The notes beneath the pieces were generated by a model. It saw nothing but the letters and a program-made list of their open reading frames with translations. It did no database searches and was not told where the DNA came from. Below, one piece after another: positions 5,895-7,980 of a DNA stretch of 7,980 nt; the first letter of the stretch is position 1, and each line of letters opens with the position of its first letter. The DNA is from Alphaproteobacteria bacterium (GTDB lineage Bacteria > Pseudomonadota > Alphaproteobacteria > Micropepsales > Micropepsaceae): assembly GCA_947455695.1 (NCBI GenBank), contig CANGRN010000040.1, positions 1 through 7,980 of the forward strand, in the 5' to 3' direction. The position numbers and the translations under genes are program-made.

Positions 5895-6325
5895 GCAGCG
5901 AGACCCTGAGCGATACCCCGCGCATCGAACGGTTGATCGCACTGGCCGAGCGGCTGATCGCCGCCCTGGAAGGCGACATCGCTGTGCTGAAGGAAGGCCG
6001 CACCGCCGAGCTCAGCACCAACGACCCGGAAATCCAGAAGCTGACCGCCGTCTATGGCCGCGAGGCGCAGGGCTTCGACCCGCGCATCGCCCAGAGCGCC
6101 CCGGGCCCGCTGCGCCAGCGTTTCATCGCCATCACCGCCAAATTCCGCGAGGTCCTGCAGATGCACGCCCGCATGATCGCCCGGGTCAAGAATGCCAGCG
6201 AAGGCATGGTCCGCGCCATCGCCGCCGAAGTGGAGCGCACCAACGCGCCGATGCGCACCTATGGCCCGCGCCCCGGCTATGCGCCGCAATCGTCCGGCGC
6301 CATGGTTTTCAACAAGATCGTTTAA
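5891..6325 (+). CDS. flbY: FlbY/FlgN-like flagellar protein (probable export chaperone)
   Basis: A 144-aa cytosolic protein that is mostly helical. Residues about 8-40 and 70-118 are charged heptad-like segments consistent with the antiparallel helices of FlgN-type chaperones, which hold hook-associated proteins before export. The C-terminal tail (about 119-144) is proline- and glycine-rich and ends in AMVFNKIV, possibly the substrate-binding tail. The third place after flgI and cheL matches the Caulobacter flgI-cheL-flbY order as I recall it, and this context is the main support; sequence similarity within this family is low. ATG 5891 overlaps the cheL stop (ATGA), with AGGTGG (5878-5883) seven bases upstream, so it should be translationally coupled. 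It is the last gene of the operon; stem-loops follow. Confidence 0.7.
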   Translation: MSSETLSDTPRIERLIALAERLIAALEGDIAVLKEGRTAELSTNDPEIQKLTAVYGREAQGFDPRIAQSAPGPLRQRFIAITAKFREVLQMHARMIARVKNASEGMVRAIAAEVERTNAPMRTYGPRPGYAPQSSGAMVFNKIV

Positions 6326-6357
6326 ATAGGCGTCACCGCAACGACGCTACCGCCCTC

Positions 6358-6372
6358 GCCCGCTATGCGGGC
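6358..6372. repeat. Perfect stem-loop in the convergent intergenic gap
   Basis: GCCCGC and GCGGGC form a six-bp stem with a TAT loop, 33 bases after the flbY stop. No T run follows, so an intrinsic terminator is doubtful. It could protect the 3' end of the flagellar message or act in Rho-dependent termination. A smaller five-bp inverted repeat (6330-6334 with 6343-6347) precedes it. Confidence 0.4.
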
Positions 6373-6373
6373 T

Positions 6374-6406
6374 CGAAGCGGAGCCAGCTTTCCCAAGCTC
6401 ACTTCG
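6374..6406. repeat. Longer imperfect stem-loop between flbY and the convergent gene
   Basis: CGAAG (6374-6378) pairs with CTTCG (6402-6406), and GAGC (6381-6384) pairs with GCTC (6397-6400) across a small internal loop. An alternative inner helix is AGCTT (6386-6390) with AAGCT (6395-6399). It may contribute to transcript ends from both sides. Confidence 0.35.
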
Positions 6407-6412
6407 CTCGCC

Positions 6413-6443
6413 AAGAAAAGCCAGGCCAATAACCGCGCCCTGG
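6413..6443 (-). terminator. Probable intrinsic terminator of the FlaEY-like gene
   Basis: Immediately after the TAA (6446-6444) the minus strand has CCAGG (6443-6439), a 13-base loop, CCTGG (6425-6421), then CTTTTCTT (6420-6413). A GC-rich five-bp stem followed by a T-rich tract is a modest but recognisable Rho-independent terminator. Confidence 0.5.
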
Positions 6444-7980
6444 TTAGCCTAAGAGCGCCAGCGCCAGATTGTAGTTACCCAACTGCGTCGCCTGATACGC
6501 GCTGGCCTTGCCGCTGTTGTTGCCAACGGGTGCGGGCGGCGCCGGCGGCTTGTTGGTGGTCTGGTAGGTGATCTGCAGGCTGGACAGGACCTGCAACAGG
6601 TTGGACCGCGCCAGATCGGCGCCGGTCTTGGATGAGATATTCAGCGGGCCGCCGACGCCGCCGGTCAGGCCCAAACCGAAAGTCGGGATCACGCCCTTCT
6701 GTGTGGTGGTGGCGGCGGTGGCGCCCTTGGCGGGCGCGGTCAGCACGCCGGCCGGAATGCCCAGGCGCGCCAGGGCGTCAAAATCCTTGGGCCCGGCCTT
6801 CAGGTTGATGGTGTTGCCGGCATTGACCTGCAGCTTAAATGTTTCGCCGCCGCCGGTGTAATTCACGCTGGCCTTGCCGATGCTGCCCAGCTGGGCGTTG
6901 ATCTTGGTCACCAGCGAATCGAAGGTTTCGCCCTGGTCGATGGTGATGGTGGTGGTGCGCGCCGCGGTGCCCTGGATTTCAATCTGGAAGGTATCGCCGG
7001 CCCGCACAGTGGTCTGGGTGGTCAGGTCCACCGACTGGTTCAGTGTGATGGTGCCCCGCGGCAGGCCCAGCGCGTCCAGCACGCTCGAGCCCTGGGTATC
7101 GATGGCTAGGCCCGCACCGGTGGAGACGCCGTCGGCGCCGCCGAACTGCTTGGTCCACTTGACCGTGCCGTTGCTGTTCAGCGCCGTGGCGAAGGCATTG
7201 TTGACGTTCTGAACGCTGCGTTGCGCGCCGGCGAAGGTGCCGGTGGTCGAACCGGTGACATAGATGGTGCCGTCATTGGCCACCGTCACGTCGCCGGCCG
7301 TATCGGTGCCGGAGGTGCCGATATAGGTGACGGTGTTGGCCGTGGCGCTGGTGCCATTGTCGGTGGCGCTGAAAACAAACGCGTCGATGCCGCTGCTCGC
7401 TGCCGCGGCGATGCTGGCGCCGCCGCCCGTCAGGTTCTGGTTACTGGTGGCGCCGGAGACATAGACCTTGCTCCCCGACACGGTCAGGCCGCCGATGCTG
7501 CCGCCCGCCGCCAGGTCACCCAGGTCCTGGGTCCAGGTCGGGGCCGCCGTTATGTCACCGCCCGCATACTTGGCGAGAATGGCGTGGCCGTTCTGGGTGC
7601 TGGCGACATATAGGCTGCCATCGCCGCCGGTGGCAGTGGCCGCGACGCTGTCGCTGCCGCTGGTGCCGAACTGGGTTTCGGCCAGCAGCTTGCCCTTGGA
7701 ATCGAACTTGGCGAGGAAGGCATCGCCCTTGCCCAGCGCGGTCTGGCCCGCGCCGATCACGCCGCCCGAAACGCTGCCGCCGATGATGATATTTCCGCTG
7801 GCGTCCACGCTGACGGAGTTGGACTGGTTGGTGGCCAGGGTCTGGATCTGCCGGATCCAGGTCTGGTTGCCATTCTTGTCATACTTCGCAACGAAGGAAT
7901 CGTTGTTGCCGTCGGCGACCGAAGTGGTGGTGAGGTCGGCGGTGGAACTGCCGGTTACCACCACGCCGCCGCTGGGATCC
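6444..7980 (-). CDS. FlaEY-like protein: SBBP beta-propeller repeats plus flagellin-like domain (5' end outside window)
   Basis: The frame is open from the window edge (first whole codon 7979-7977) to TAA 6446-6444, showing 511 residues. A GTG at 7964 is inside the first repeat and is not a credible start. Five blade-like repeats carry the SBBP pattern, a turn followed by I/V-Y-V-x-G-x-S: near residues 1-12, 58-71, 118-129, 167-179 and 235-245. Most also contain DxFxAK/DAFxF and a following tryptophan or hydrophobic strand. A sixth begins at about 281 but gives way at about 300 to another fold: LDALGLPRGTI, GDTFQIEI, then ITIDQGETFDSLVTKINAQL. The last resembles flagellin or hook-protein insertion domains (Flagellin_IN/DUF1522 type). 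The tail holds a proline linker and ends NYNLALALLG. From memory, Caulobacter FlaEY, needed for normal flagellin expression, has a similar make-up. Likely flagellar; the exact role is uncertain. Confidence 0.68.
   Translation of the reverse strand, partial: DPSGGVVVTGSSTADLTTTSVADGNNDSFVAKYDKNGNQTWIRQIQTLATNQSNSVSVDASGNIIIGGSVSGGVIGAGQTALGKGDAFLAKFDSKGKLLAETQFGTSGSDSVAATATGGDGSLYVASTQNGHAILAKYAGGDITAAPTWTQDLGDLAAGGSIGGLTVSGSKVYVSGATSNQNLTGGGASIAAAASSGIDAFVFSATDNGTSATANTVTYIGTSGTDTAGDVTVANDGTIYVTGSTTGTFAGAQRSVQNVNNAFATALNSNGTVKWTKQFGGADGVSTGAGLAIDTQGSSVLDALGLPRGTITLNQSVDLTTQTTVRAGDTFQIEIQGTAARTTTITIDQGETFDSLVTKINAQLGSIGKASVNYTGGGETFKLQVNAGNTINLKAGPKDFDALARLGIPAGVLTAPAKGATAATTTQKGVIPTFGLGLTGGVGGPLNISSKTGADLARSNLLQVLSSLQITYQTTNKPPAPPAPVGNNSGKASAYQATQLGNYNLALALLG

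Noticed and set aside
6568..7613. Plus-strand open frames opposite the FlaEY-like gene
   Set aside because: They are reversed repeats of the propeller coding sequence; no motif or ribosome binding site.

Overview
The window looks like chromosomal DNA from a motile, GC-rich alphaproteobacterium. The evidence is the flagellar gene set flgI-cheL-flbY, a short CheL-type rod-binding protein in place of a long FlgJ, a sigma-54/IHF promoter layout, and a nearby protein resembling Caulobacter FlaEY. Caulobacterales or a neighbouring order fits best, but this rests on family recognition without a search. I see no tRNA, rRNA, CRISPR array, insertion sequence or phage gene.

Layout. Positions 1-2902 are on the minus strand. 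Read in the direction of transcription, they hold two tandem paralogous 2-oxoglutarate/Fe(II) oxygenases (2321-2902, then 1737-2324, overlapping by ATGA). These are followed by cofactor-independent phosphoglycerate mutase gpmI (144-1673) and the start of an exported protein (1-147), which overlaps the gpmI stop by GTGA. A 128-bp divergent intergenic region (2903-3030) carries a perfect 8-bp-arm inverted repeat and separates the oxygenases from a plus-strand MFS transporter (3031-4296). From 4297 to 4434 lies a compact regulatory region: two GC-rich palindromes, a full IHF-consensus match, and a -24/-12 promoter. This drives the flagellar operon flgI (P-ring, 4435-5556), cheL (rod-binding, 5556-5894) and flbY (FlgN/FlbY-like, 5891-6325), whose stops and starts overlap. 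Stem-loops fill the convergent gap 6326-6443. From 6444 to the window end, a long minus-strand gene (5' end outside) encodes a protein of SBBP-type beta-propeller blades followed by a flagellin-like segment, resembling the FlaEY family.

How they work together. flgI-cheL-flbY supplies P-ring, rod-assembly and probable late-chaperone functions in one translationally coupled unit. The FlaEY-like protein is probably also flagellar, but it lies on the opposite strand with its own terminator. The oxygenase pair and the MFS transporter share a divergent control region and may handle a common small molecule; this is inference. gpmI is glycolytic housekeeping and seems to be only a positional neighbour.
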